The notes beneath the pieces were generated by a model, which worked only from the letters and a program-made list of their open reading frames with translations, ran no database searches and had not been told where the DNA came from. Position numbers and translations under genes: made by a program. Below are positions 9,329-16,894 of a DNA stretch of 64,000 nt, piece by piece. The stretch lies in assembly GCA_045589495.1 (NCBI GenBank), contig JAZNPF010000017.1, forward strand, positions 1 through 64,000, given 5' to 3'. The stretch comes from SIG455 sp045589495. GTDB taxonomy: Bacteria > Bacillota > Clostridia > UMGS1810. How positions within the stretch are numbered: position 1 is the stretch's first letter; each line of letters opens with the position of its first letter.

Positions 9329-9358
9329 AAAAAGACAGTTCAAATGAACTGTCTTTTT
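9329..9358 (+). terminator. Terminator 1 of a set of three with the same stem
   Basis: Stem AAAAAGACAGTTC, loop AAAT, then the exact complement and a T run, 13 bp after the stop of the GGGtGRT gene. The same stem recurs at 11812 and 12505. Confidence 0.9.
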
Positions 9359-9370
9359 TGGTTTTACTTC

Positions 9371-9399
9371 TTGCGTTAAAAACGGTTTTATGGTATAAT
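9371..9399 (+). promoter_or_regulatory. Promoter of the DNA methyltransferase gene
   Basis: TTGCGT (9371-9376), 17-bp spacer, TATAAT (9394-9399). It lies 12 bp after the preceding terminator. Its -10 box overlaps the furthest upstream in-frame start codon (TTG at 9399), which rules that start out. Confidence 0.7.
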
Positions 9400-9422
9400 T
9401 GTTAAATCATATAATACTGGTG

Positions 9423-11813
9423 GTGAGTTATATCAAAAGTTCATTTAAATTTATAGATTTGTTTGCAGGGATAGGTGGTTTTCATCAGGCAATGAAAAAT
9501 CTCGGCGGTGAATGTGTTATGGCTGCAGAGATTGATGAATTCGCTATAGATACATATAAAAATAACTATAATATTGATCCGGCCTGTGATGTAAGAGAAC
9601 TTGATGTGACAAAAATCCCCAAATATGATGTTTTGTGTGCAGGATTTCCGTGTCAAAGTTTTTCAAAAGCCGGTAACCGTTTGGGTTTTGAGGATGAAAT
9701 AAAAGGAACTTTATTTTTTGAAATCGTCAGGATACTTAAACATACAAAACCTAAATATATTTTACTGGAAAACGTAAGAAACTTACTTACCCATGATAAT
9801 GGTAATACGATTACAGTTATAAAAAAATCTCTTGATGATTTAGGATATAACATAAAAATAGTTGTTATGAGCCCCCATCAATTGGGAATACCACAGTTAA
9901 GAGAAAGAGTTTATATAACCGGAATCAGAAAAGATATTTATAGTGGTGAATTAAATATAACCATTCCTGATTCTGAATGTACATTTGATATTTTTGATTC
10001 AAATATCATAGACAATTATGCCGATGATAAATATTATATCAGTGAGCATGAAGAACGGGTTTTAACATGTTGGGATGAATTTTATAACGGTATAAAGGAA
10101 AAAGTTATTGGCTTTCCTATATGGTCGTTTGAATTTGGACAGACATATTCTTTGGATGAATATCCTAAATGGAAAGCAGATTTTTGTATTAAAAACAGAA
10201 ATTTATATTTAAATAATAAAGAATTTATTGATAAATGGCTTGATAAATGGAATTATTTAGAAGATTTTACCCCCACTGAACGTAAATTTGAATGGCAGGC
10301 GGGAAATAGTATAAAATCTATCTGGGATGGTTTTATTCAATTTAGACCATCAGGGATAAGGGTTAAAAGACCAACTTATTTTCCAACTCTTGTTGCTATT
10401 GTTCAAATTCCCATTATTGGCAGATATAAGCGCAGAATAACGCCAAGAGAAGCAGCAAGATTACAAAGTTTTCCTGATGATTTTATACCTAATTCTAATG
10501 ATCGCTGTTCATATAAGCAATTTGGAAATGCAGTTAATGTGAACTGTGTTGAATACCTTGCGAAGCAATTGTTTTCACATGCTGATGGAAAGGAACTACT
10601 TATGGAAAGAGAACAGGTTTTCAAAAGTGAACAGATATTACCTAATATGCAAATGACTGTTGATTATGATCAACCTATATGCAAGCCTGCAGATATTTTA
10701 GATGTATATAAGTATGCGTTGGATGATAGTTGTAAGATAGAAAAATTTAATAAAACAAAAAATGTTTATACTTATGAGCATAATGGTATTAAAGAGTATT
10801 TTCTTACATCTTCTATTACGTATTTAAGTAATCCACATCCAATATTTAAAAAAAGATGTCAATTAAAACCGTGGTTTAAAGATTTTTATAAGGCACATAA
10901 AAACGACGCAAATACCAATATACGTCTTATGGGCATTTACCATTATGAAGGACTTGTTGTTTTTGTTGAGTTTAAATTGGAAGACTATATTTTTAGAAAA
11001 CTGAATTCAAGTGCGGCTCATGTTTATACTAATGACATTTTTCAGGCTGTTACTCACGGTGTTTTTGAAAAAATTGATTGCAGAGGAAATCATGTTACTT
11101 CTGTTTTGGGTAAAAATTTCAAAAAATATCTTGATGGAAATGCCGGCGGTAATTCTGTGTTTGATATTTTTAAGTCTTTTAATAATAAATTCTCATTCAA
11201 TGAATGGATTTTCGCAGATGACGCGATTGCCGAAATGAAAGATGCTTCATGGTATCAATGGAAAGGTACAGAATGGCCCGGATGGAGTCTGGAATATAAA
11301 TTTGCTGCTTTTGTTGAAGAAAATAAGTGCCAGGATCAAATTAGATATATAGGAAATCTAAAAGATTCTAATATGTTGGATTTTGATCTGATATTTCCTA
11401 AAAGCAATTTTTACGGCGATTTAAAGGCGAGTGATATTAGTAAACACGAAGCTCCCGGAAATGATCAGGAAAGTGTTCTTGATGCCATAGCAAAATATGG
11501 GAAGTTATGGTATATAATATATGAACATGAAACGATTAAAGATTCAGATATGGGTAATGAAATGGCAAAAAAAAGGATGAAATTATTAGGTGAACCATAT
11601 ATTGAAGGTGGAAAAATTTCTTATGCTTCTCGTATGAAACACTCAGTCAGGTTTAAAAGAATGCGTATTTTTGAACTTAATCGCGTTAATATGAATCAGG
11701 CTCTTTCTGTATTTAACCAAGGACATCAGCCAAATGGCGATGCTCGTAAAGCCAAGTTTTTGATTAACAAACAAAACATTGACAATTGTATTGTGTTCTC
11801 TTATGATGCATAA
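9423..11813 (+). CDS. Cytosine-C5 DNA methyltransferase fused to a putative restriction-nuclease domain
   Basis: About 796 residues (numbering below is from the TTG at 9399, eight codons upstream). Residues 18-395 are a complete C5-cytosine methyltransferase: motif I FIDLFAGIGGF, motif IV GFPCQSFS with catalytic Cys85, motif VI ENV at 124, motif VIII QLRERVYITG, a target-recognition region ~190-340, motif IX RRITPREAARLQSFP and motif X FGNAVN. Residues ~400-804 are a second unit. Its segment D661FD663...D674-L-K676 fits a PD-(D/E)xK nuclease core, so this may be a one-chain restriction-modification enzyme. The start is uncertain: GTG at 9423 gives a conventional N-terminus but has a weak ribosome-binding site. 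No separate R, S or Vsr gene is adjacent. Confidence 0.85.
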   Translation: MSYIKSSFKFIDLFAGIGGFHQAMKNLGGECVMAAEIDEFAIDTYKNNYNIDPACDVRELDVTKIPKYDVLCAGFPCQSFSKAGNRLGFEDEIKGTLFFEIVRILKHTKPKYILLENVRNLLTHDNGNTITVIKKSLDDLGYNIKIVVMSPHQLGIPQLRERVYITGIRKDIYSGELNITIPDSECTFDIFDSNIIDNYADDKYYISEHEERVLTCWDEFYNGIKEKVIGFPIWSFEFGQTYSLDEYPKWKADFCIKNRNLYLNNKEFIDKWLDKWNYLEDFTPTERKFEWQAGNSIKSIWDGFIQFRPSGIRVKRPTYFPTLVAIVQIPIIGRYKRRITPREAARLQSFPDDFIPNSNDRCSYKQFGNAVNVNCVEYLAKQLFSHADGKELLMEREQVFKSEQILPNMQMTVDYDQPICKPADILDVYKYALDDSCKIEKFNKTKNVYTYEHNGIKEYFLTSSITYLSNPHPIFKKRCQLKPWFKDFYKAHKNDANTNIRLMGIYHYEGLVVFVEFKLEDYIFRKLNSSAAHVYTNDIFQAVTHGVFEKIDCRGNHVTSVLGKNFKKYLDGNAGGNSVFDIFKSFNNKFSFNEWIFADDAIAEMKDASWYQWKGTEWPGWSLEYKFAAFVEENKCQDQIRYIGNLKDSNMLDFDLIFPKSNFYGDLKASDISKHEAPGNDQESVLDAIAKYGKLWYIIYEHETIKDSDMGNEMAKKRMKLLGEPYIEGGKISYASRMKHSVRFKRMRIFELNRVNMNQALSVFNQGHQPNGDARKAKFLINKQNIDNCIVFSYDA

Positions 11814-11844
11814 AAAAGACAGTTCGGCTGAACTGTCTTTTTTT
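11812..11844 (+). terminator. Terminator 2 with the shared GACAGTTC stem
   Basis: 14-bp stem (AAAAAAGACAGTTC and its complement), loop GGCT, seven Ts. It begins inside the methyltransferase stop codon. The next promoter starts 2 bp after its T run. Confidence 0.9.
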
Positions 11845-11845
11845 A

Positions 11846-11875
11846 TTGACTTAATAGTATAATATGTGTTACAAT
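11846..11875 (+). promoter_or_regulatory. Promoter of the RpiB-family gene
   Basis: TTGACT (11846-11851), 18-bp spacer, TACAAT (11870-11875), about 50 bp ahead of the start codon. Confidence 0.6.
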
Positions 11876-11926
11876 ATGAATATATTGCGTCGAAGTTAAA
11901 TTTTTATATAAAGGAGAATGGGTACT

Positions 11927-12499
11927 ATGAAAATGATTAAAGATAAAGAAATCGTTGTTGGTGCAGATTTTGCTGGATTTCCTCTTAAAGAGGCTGTTTG
12001 TGAGCATCTTCGTGAAAAAGGCTGGAAAATAACTGATATGGGTGTAAAAGTGGATTCTGACCCCGATGATACAGATTTGATGTTTCACAGAGTAGGACTT
12101 CGCGTAGGTTCTATGATTTCTGAAGGCGAGTTTGAACGTGCACTTTTGTTCTGCGGTACAGGTATGGGTATACATATTGCGGCAAGCAAATGCCGTCACG
12201 TTCATGCAGGGGTTGTGGAAAGTGTTACTGCGGCACTTCGTGCAATTACAGGCAACGGTGTAAACGTTCTTGCGATGGGTGCTTTCTATGTTGCTCCCGC
12301 TATGGCGTGTGATATTGTTGATGCATATCTTAATGCAGAACTCGGTACAGGCTACGAGTGGTGGAAAAATTTCTATGAGTTCCATAAACTTGCTATAGAT
12401 GAACTTGAGGCGTTTGATTATGAAGAATATAAAGCAAACGGCTTCAAAGTAAACAAACTTGGTGATTATCCTTTAAAACTTGAGAAAAAACCCGAATAA
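11927..12499 (+). CDS. RpiB/LacA/LacB-family sugar-phosphate isomerase
   Basis: 190 residues. The RpiB active-site block is present as FCGTGMGIHIAASKC, with the catalytic cysteine in CGTG, and the end of the fold (GVNVLAMGAFYV) is recognisable. The usual GxDHxG N-terminal motif reads GADFAG, so the phosphate/ring-opening histidine is replaced by Phe. The C-terminus is longer than in ribose-5-phosphate isomerase B. Substrate is therefore uncertain: a ribose-, allose- or galactose-6-phosphate-type isomerase or a relative. ATG at 11927 is 10 nt after AAGGAG; an upstream in-frame ATG is too close to that site. Single-gene unit between two hairpins. Confidence 0.85.
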   Translation: MKMIKDKEIVVGADFAGFPLKEAVCEHLREKGWKITDMGVKVDSDPDDTDLMFHRVGLRVGSMISEGEFERALLFCGTGMGIHIAASKCRHVHAGVVESVTAALRAITGNGVNVLAMGAFYVAPAMACDIVDAYLNAELGTGYEWWKNFYEFHKLAIDELEAFDYEEYKANGFKVNKLGDYPLKLEKKPE

Positions 12500-12504
12500 A
12501 CAAC

Positions 12505-12534
12505 AAAAAGACAGTTCATGCGAACTGTCTTTTT
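12505..12534. terminator. Terminator 3 with the shared stem, between convergent genes
   Basis: 13-bp stem AAAAAGACAGTTC with its complement and loop ATGC. It sits between the RpiB-family gene and azlD, which converge, and has T runs on both strands, so it can serve both. Confidence 0.88.
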
Positions 12535-12541
12535 AGTTTGT

Positions 12542-12844
12542 TTAAATAATAAAAAATTCAGTAACAAGTACAACCGAGCAACATATAATTGCAACTTTAA
12601 ACAAGTCTGCACCAAACCAGGCAGCAAGTATTCCGACAAGTAATGCAATGGTTCCTGACACCTGTGACTGAGTTGCGTTTGTAATAGCAGGGAAAGTCAT
12701 AACTGCCAGTGTTACATAAGGAACGTAATAGAGGAAAGACTGTATGAATTTATTCGTTATTGGTCGCTGTATCAGTGTCATAGGCAAAACGCGTATCGCA
12801 AATGAAACGGCCGCCATAATAAATATGTATATATATGTATTCAT
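12542..12844 (-). CDS. azlD: AzlD-type branched-chain amino-acid exporter small subunit
   Basis: 100 residues, almost entirely hydrophobic with about four helices; PMTLIQRPITNKFIQSFLYYVPY is the family-typical segment and the arrangement matches AzlD. It works with AzlC as an exporter of branched-chain amino acids or their analogues. The start overlaps the end of azlC by 4 bp, a sign of translational coupling. Confidence 0.9.
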   Translation of the reverse strand: MNTYIYIFIMAAVSFAIRVLPMTLIQRPITNKFIQSFLYYVPYVTLAVMTFPAITNATQSQVSGTIALLVGILAAWFGADLFKVAIICCSVVLVTEFFII

Positions 12845-13569
12845 TGTTTTTCAGACTCCTTTGGAAATAAGAATGCTGCCACTGATGACAGGACAATCGT
12901 TAAAATTATTGTACGTGTTCCGTCTGATAAAGAAGATACATACGGAAGATTAGCCGCTGACCAACTTGCTGCGAAGCAGACAAGTATAAGAATGGTTAAA
13001 ATTCTGCTTTTTCGTGATGGTGGAATAATAACTGCCAGAAACATTCCGTACAACGCAACACTGAAAGCACTTACAAGGCAAACAGGAAGCATATTTCCTG
13101 CAATATTACCCAACAGTGTTCCAAATCCCCACATAGGTATAGTGGAAAGCATGGCACCATACATATACAATGGGTTGATGTATCCCTTGCGTGATATGTT
13201 TATGGCAAAAAGTTCATCGGTTATATCGAAAGCAATAAAAAATCTGTGGAAAAACGGCATTTGCGGGTCAATCCGCTGGCTCATCGCACAACTCATAAGC
13301 AGATACCGTGCGTTTGCAATCAGCGTAATAATTGCAATCTCCAAATATGCGGCGTTAGCAGCGATAATGGTGAATCCTGCGTATTCTCCTGCTGAAGCAT
13401 TGCACAAAATACTTGCAAGCATAGACTGAAACGCAGTAATGTTAGCATTTTTTGCAGCAATACCAAGAGAAAATGATACTGCAAAATACCCCAATCCTAT
13501 CGGAAAGCCATCAACAATACCACTTTTAAAAACACTTCTGTTTGATTTTGATTTAAGAGAATATTTCAT
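12841..13569 (-). CDS. azlC: AzlC-type branched-chain amino-acid exporter large subunit
   Basis: 242 residues with several transmembrane helices and the AzlC landmarks PIGLGYFAVSFSLGI, ASAGEYAG and ARYLLMSCAMSQ, plus FDITDELFA. With AzlD it forms a two-component inner-membrane exporter (LIV-E family). It is the first gene of a two-gene minus-strand operon. The gap to the divergent gene at 13711 is 141 bp and should hold both promoters. No Lrp-type regulator is adjacent. Confidence 0.92.
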   Translation of the reverse strand: MKYSLKSKSNRSVFKSGIVDGFPIGLGYFAVSFSLGIAAKNANITAFQSMLASILCNASAGEYAGFTIIAANAAYLEIAIITLIANARYLLMSCAMSQRIDPQMPFFHRFFIAFDITDELFAINISRKGYINPLYMYGAMLSTIPMWGFGTLLGNIAGNMLPVCLVSAFSVALYGMFLAVIIPPSRKSRILTILILVCFAASWSAANLPYVSSLSDGTRTIILTIVLSSVAAFLFPKESEKQ

Positions 13570-13710
13570 ATCATTACCTTCATTTTTAAAAAGTTGAAAT
13601 CATTATATCACATTTTTTTCGATTTGTAAAATATTAGTGTAAATGTTTGGTTATAAACTTGTATTTTTTTGAATACTAATATTGTAAGACAAACGAGAGG
13701 AGTGTAGAAA

Positions 13711-14358
13711 TTGATTTCAGACAGCACTAATAATGAAGTATATCTTACAGGTACGGTAGATAGTGAACTTACATACAGCCATGAGGTGTATGGTGAAGGA
13801 TTTTATTCGTTTTTTATTAAAATTTTCCGCTTGAGTAATATGTGCGACAGAATAAATGTTACAGTTTCAGAAAGACTGATAAAGGATTTTGAATTATATG
13901 AAGGTTGCGAAGTATCTGTTACGGGTCAGTTCCGTTCGTATAATAATTACTCTCAGGAAGGGAACAAACTTATTCTGACTGTTTTTGCAAGGGATATTTC
14001 GTTGGGGATTTCAGACACGGAAAAAAATCCGAATCAGATATATTTAAATGGTTTTTTGTGCAAATCACCCGTATACCGTACCACACCATTCGGCAGAGAG
14101 ATAACAGATCTTTTGCTTGCGGTCAACAGAGCATATAACAAATCGGATTACATACCATGTATTGCGTGGGGAAGAAATGCACGTTTTTCGTCAACGCTTA
14201 ATGTGGGAGATAACATAAAAATCTGGGGCAGAATCCAAAGCCGCGAATATCAGAAAAAAATAAGCGAAACAGAGAGTATTACAAAGACGGCTTACGAAAT
14301 TTCCGTATCCAAAATGGAAGTGGCTGAAAAAGAAAATCTTGAAATTGAAATTGTTTAA
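13711..14358 (+). CDS. Two-OB-fold single-stranded-DNA-binding-like protein
   Basis: 215 residues. Two similar beta-rich halves are visible: ~8-100 (VYLTGTVDSEL, VSVTGQFRSYNN, LTVFARDI) and ~108-205 (IYLNGFLCKSPVYRTTPFGREITD, YIPCIAWGRNA, IKIWGRIQSREYQKK). Each resembles an SSB-type OB fold, the second more clearly. There is no acidic DDDIPF-like tail as in the housekeeping SSB, so it is not the main SSB. The start is a TTG behind GAGAGGAG. It is likely a Clostridia-specific SSB paralogue; its partner is unknown. A SASP gene follows 93 bp later. Confidence 0.7.
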   Translation: MISDSTNNEVYLTGTVDSELTYSHEVYGEGFYSFFIKIFRLSNMCDRINVTVSERLIKDFELYEGCEVSVTGQFRSYNNYSQEGNKLILTVFARDISLGISDTEKNPNQIYLNGFLCKSPVYRTTPFGREITDLLLAVNRAYNKSDYIPCIAWGRNARFSSTLNVGDNIKIWGRIQSREYQKKISETESITKTAYEISVSKMEVAEKENLEIEIV

Positions 14359-14451
14359 TTTTACCTGAATAAACATTTGTTATTATCACAAAATATAATT
14401 GCAAGTAAGTTTTGAAACTTGTGTAAGATAAAAATTAAGGAGAGAATACAA

Positions 14452-14652
14452 ATGTCAAACTCAAATTCAAATTCAAATGCAAAAAAAGAAGCAAAAGCTG
14501 CTTTGAATAAGTTCAAAATGGAAGCTGCCAGCGAAGTTGGAGTAAACTTGAAAGAAGGTTACAACGGTGATTTAACATCAAGACAGGCAGGTTCTGTTGG
14601 TGGCCAGATGGTTAAAAAAATGATCCAGGATATGGAAAGCAGAATGCAGTAA
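14452..14652 (+). CDS. Alpha/beta-type small acid-soluble spore protein (SASP)
   Basis: 66 residues. The N-terminus MSNSNSNSNAKKEAK leads to LNKFKMEAASEVGVNL, which contains the spore protease (GPR) cleavage region, followed by the DNA-binding blocks GDLTSRQAGSVGGQMVKKMI. These proteins coat DNA in the dormant spore and are degraded on germination, so the organism should form endospores. The ATG at 14452 follows AAGGAGAG; a start 33 nt upstream has no such site. A strong terminator closes the gene. Confidence 0.95.
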   Translation: MSNSNSNSNAKKEAKAALNKFKMEAASEVGVNLKEGYNGDLTSRQAGSVGGQMVKKMIQDMESRMQ

Positions 14653-14672
14653 TTGCGTTTAGCGATTACAAT

Positions 14673-14701
14673 AAAAAGAGGCTGTAAAACAGCCTCTTTT
14701 T
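14673..14701 (+). terminator. Terminator of the SASP gene
   Basis: Perfect 13-bp stem (AAAAAGAGGCTGT), AAA loop and T run. Confidence 0.92.
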
Positions 14702-14729
14702 ATTATTTCAATATTATACATAAATTATG

Positions 14730-14758
14730 TTGACATTTGACGTTGCGTTTGTTAAAAT
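14730..14758 (+). promoter_or_regulatory. Promoter of the 562-residue unknown gene
   Basis: TTGACA (14730-14735), 17-bp spacer, TAAAAT (14753-14758), 45 bp ahead of the start codon. The boxes are those of the vegetative sigma factor. Confidence 0.65.
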
Positions 14759-14803
14759 AAAATTCCCTGTATAAATTTATAAAAAAATGAACGGAGCGTT
14801 TTA

Positions 14804-16492
14804 ATGAGAAGTACAAAAAAAAGAGAGATTGGTCTTGGTGATAATCTCTATGGTATTCCTCTTGACGATATAATGACACCTGAAGAAATTAACAGTATGA
14901 GAAAAGATACGTCAGCCACAAGCAGACGAAAAAGAAGAGAACGCAAAAGGAAAGCCGAGTCGAAAAAACCTGATTTTAACAAAATAAAACTTCCTCAAAT
15001 AAAATTTACAGAAAAAACAACATATATAATTGCAGTAACGGCAACACTCGTGCTTTTGTTTTTGATATTCAAAAATCCAATAATCGCAAGATTTGCACCA
15101 AAGGTATACATTGCTGATGCGTGGGGTGAAACGGTATCGTCCGTTGAAGATGAAACGGAAAGAATAATAAAGAATTTTTTCGGTTTTGATTTGTTTGATA
15201 AAAAAGAACTTTCTGTTTTGGCAAATGGTTCAGTTATCTCTGATTCTTTAGAAGTTACTGACGGAATATCGGTTGATTTTGAAAGCGGTTTTTCACAGAA
15301 GAACAGAAATGCTATTGCAAGATGGCGGTGCGTACATAACAGTGAAGAATTCTTTTCAACTTCTGCTTATATGAATGAAGAAGAAATCGGCATTAGTATT
15401 CCGCAACTTTTCGGAGAATACTGGGTTGCACCGGCAAAAACATTCGGTAAGGAATGGAATGAAAGCGGCTTGAGAAAAGTTTTGTATGCTGATTCTTTAG
15501 GAGAAGATGCAGATTTTTCGTTTTCAAATACATTCGGAAGAAAAGTATTTATTTCAAAACAAGGTAAGAAAAAAGCTGAATGCCTTACAGAAAAATTCAT
15601 ATCTTCTGCAAAGGCGAAATATAATGGCAAAACAGAAATTGCAGTTAACGGAAATAGCAAATTGGCGCAATCGTTTTTGTTTGAGTTCAGGCAGCAGGAT
15701 ATCGTTGAATATATAACGGAAATGATGAGCCTTGTAACTCGGGATAATGAACTGTCCAAAGTGATTTCATCATCTGGAAAAGGCGAACAATTAAAACTGA
15801 TGTTCAACGATTTTTCAAAAAGACTGGAAGAAAGTATTGTTATCAGCGATGCACATCTGATATTTTCTGTATACAAAGGTGCGGTAAGAAGTGTTGAACT
15901 GGATATCACATATTCCGAAAACGGACAATCGCCACGTATTGTTGGGTTGGTTTCCTCAAGTAATCTTAAAAATATAACTGATGATATAAACTTGAGTTTA
16001 AACGTATCCGGTAGTGATAAAGATTTTTCATATACTTTGTCTGCAACTGGTAACCATAGCGGTGCAGATAAACAGTTTACTGATACAACCCTTGTATCGA
16101 TATCAAAGGCAGGGTATGAATACAGTTTAAACAGTGATATTGCACTCGATTTTAAAAATGGAAGTGTAAATGGGAATATAACCGGTACAGACAACTTTTC
16201 TTCAAAAACATTAACATATAACGGTATATGCGCTAAAAAAGGCGGATTGAAATTGCAACTTGATGATGTTAAAGCGGATTTGTCGGGAAATCAGCCACGA
16301 AGCTTTGGCGGTAAACTGAATTTGAGTATTGTGCCTGATATGAAAACAGGGAAGATAAATACCGCCAACAAAAAACTTATACTTGATTACAGTAAAGCCG
16401 AAGCAGAAAATTATATTATGAGGCTTGAACAGACCGACAGTGCAAAAAAATTTATAGTTCAGATGAATACTTTGTTTAACAAGACAGAATAA
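14804..16492 (+). CDS. Unknown membrane-anchored extracytoplasmic protein
   Basis: 562 residues; I do not recognise the family. Residues 1-70 are cytosolic and strongly basic (RRKRRERKRK at 41-50), preceded by GIPLDDIMTPEEINSM. One transmembrane helix lies at ~73-93. The remaining ~470 residues are outside: Ser/Asn/Thr-rich, beta-strand-like, with repeated SGSDKDFSYTLS- and GNITGTDN-type stretches that suggest a beta-helix or a lipoprotein-carrier-like sheet. No catalytic motif, cysteine pairs or sortase signal was seen. It has its own promoter and an ATG with a moderate site. Function unknown; an envelope role is inferred from topology. Confidence 0.75.
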   Translation: MRSTKKREIGLGDNLYGIPLDDIMTPEEINSMRKDTSATSRRKRRERKRKAESKKPDFNKIKLPQIKFTEKTTYIIAVTATLVLLFLIFKNPIIARFAPKVYIADAWGETVSSVEDETERIIKNFFGFDLFDKKELSVLANGSVISDSLEVTDGISVDFESGFSQKNRNAIARWRCVHNSEEFFSTSAYMNEEEIGISIPQLFGEYWVAPAKTFGKEWNESGLRKVLYADSLGEDADFSFSNTFGRKVFISKQGKKKAECLTEKFISSAKAKYNGKTEIAVNGNSKLAQSFLFEFRQQDIVEYITEMMSLVTRDNELSKVISSSGKGEQLKLMFNDFSKRLEESIVISDAHLIFSVYKGAVRSVELDITYSENGQSPRIVGLVSSSNLKNITDDINLSLNVSGSDKDFSYTLSATGNHSGADKQFTDTTLVSISKAGYEYSLNSDIALDFKNGSVNGNITGTDNFSSKTLTYNGICAKKGGLKLQLDDVKADLSGNQPRSFGGKLNLSIVPDMKTGKINTANKKLILDYSKAEAENYIMRLEQTDSAKKFIVQMNTLFNKTE

Positions 16493-16534
16493 TCCAAATT
16501 CTGCCTTGTTTTTACAAAATAACAGAAAAAATTC

Positions 16535-16563
16535 TTTACTTTTTTTGCTTGGTGTGATATAAT
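16535..16563 (+). promoter_or_regulatory. Promoter of the uracil permease leader
   Basis: TTTACT (16535-16540), 17-bp spacer, TATAAT (16558-16563). It predicts a transcript starting near 16570, over 320 nt ahead of the permease start codon. Confidence 0.7.
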
Positions 16564-16569
16564 CTATTC

Positions 16570-16680
16570 AATGAATAAGATGTATCTTTAATTTGATGCG
16601 GGACATCAGCAGGATAATCGTATTTAGTGTGGAAGTGGTATTGCTTATGTCTTGTCGCGTATGCTGACAAGGCATTTTTT
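16570..16680 (+). promoter_or_regulatory. Leader RNA with terminator and candidate antiterminator (attenuator or riboswitch)
   Basis: The promoter-proximal transcript ends in an intrinsic terminator: a 10-bp stem (16647-16656 with 16666-16675, one G-U pair), 9-nt loop and six Ts. TCAGCA at 16606-16611 is complementary to TGCTGA at 16662-16667 in the loop/right arm, so an alternative fold could break the terminator. A small hairpin GATG-CGGGA-CATC lies just ahead. Position ahead of a uracil/xanthine-type permease suggests control by a nucleobase or nucleotide. I could not match it to the purine riboswitch core or to a PyrR binding loop, so the ligand or protein is unknown. Confidence 0.65.
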
Positions 16681-16721
16681 ATTTTATAGGAAATTGCGCA
16701 AATTTCCTATAAAATAAAAAA
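16675..16721 (+). repeat. Inverted repeat with 21-bp perfect arms
   Basis: Arms 16675-16695 and 16701-16721 (inner part ATTTTATAGGAAATT) are perfect complements around GCGCA. The left arm starts in the T run of the leader terminator. Its arms are A+T-rich and it could form a very stable RNA or DNA hairpin. It may be part of the leader or the edge of a small inserted element. Confidence 0.8.
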
Positions 16722-16894
16722 CATTGTAATCCCGTGCGAAATTTTTTCTCGCTATGCTCGAAAAACGCACATGGGTTAACAAAGCGTTATTTCTTCTTTG
16801 CCCGCCGCAGGCGTGCGTCGAAGACGCTTTGTTCTGCCATAAACACCCCGGTTTAAAGTGATTTTATTCTAAAACTTTTACGGAGGAGTAAAAT
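16722..16894 (+). other. Non-coding, highly structured stretch ahead of uraA
   Basis: No reading frame of note. Nested complementary segments occur: GTGCG (16734-16738) with CGCAC (16766-16770), flanked by CCC/GGG; TTTTTC/GAAAAA inside it; AACAAAGCGT (16778-16787) with ACGCTTTGTT (16824-16833), enclosing CTTC/GAAG and CGCC-GCA-GGCG. This resembles a small dispersed repeat element or an extended leader. Nothing recognisable lies in ~16840-16880 apart from the GGAGGAG ribosome-binding site of uraA just after it. Confidence 0.6.

Noticed and set aside
9399..9422. Upstream TTG start of the methyltransferase
   Set aside because: The -10 box of its promoter overlaps that codon, so it cannot be in the mRNA.
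11843..12385. 180-codon frame on the minus strand
   Set aside because: It lies antisense to the RpiB-family gene, has no ribosome-binding site and an unlikely Cys/His/Asn-rich composition typical of shadow frames.
15367..16194. 275-codon minus-strand frame inside the 562-residue gene
   Set aside because: Antisense shadow: Ser/Leu/Phe-rich, no ribosome-binding site and no family resemblance.
16570..16680. Purine riboswitch or PyrR site
   Set aside because: I do not see the conserved junction of a purine aptamer or a PyrR binding loop in the leader.
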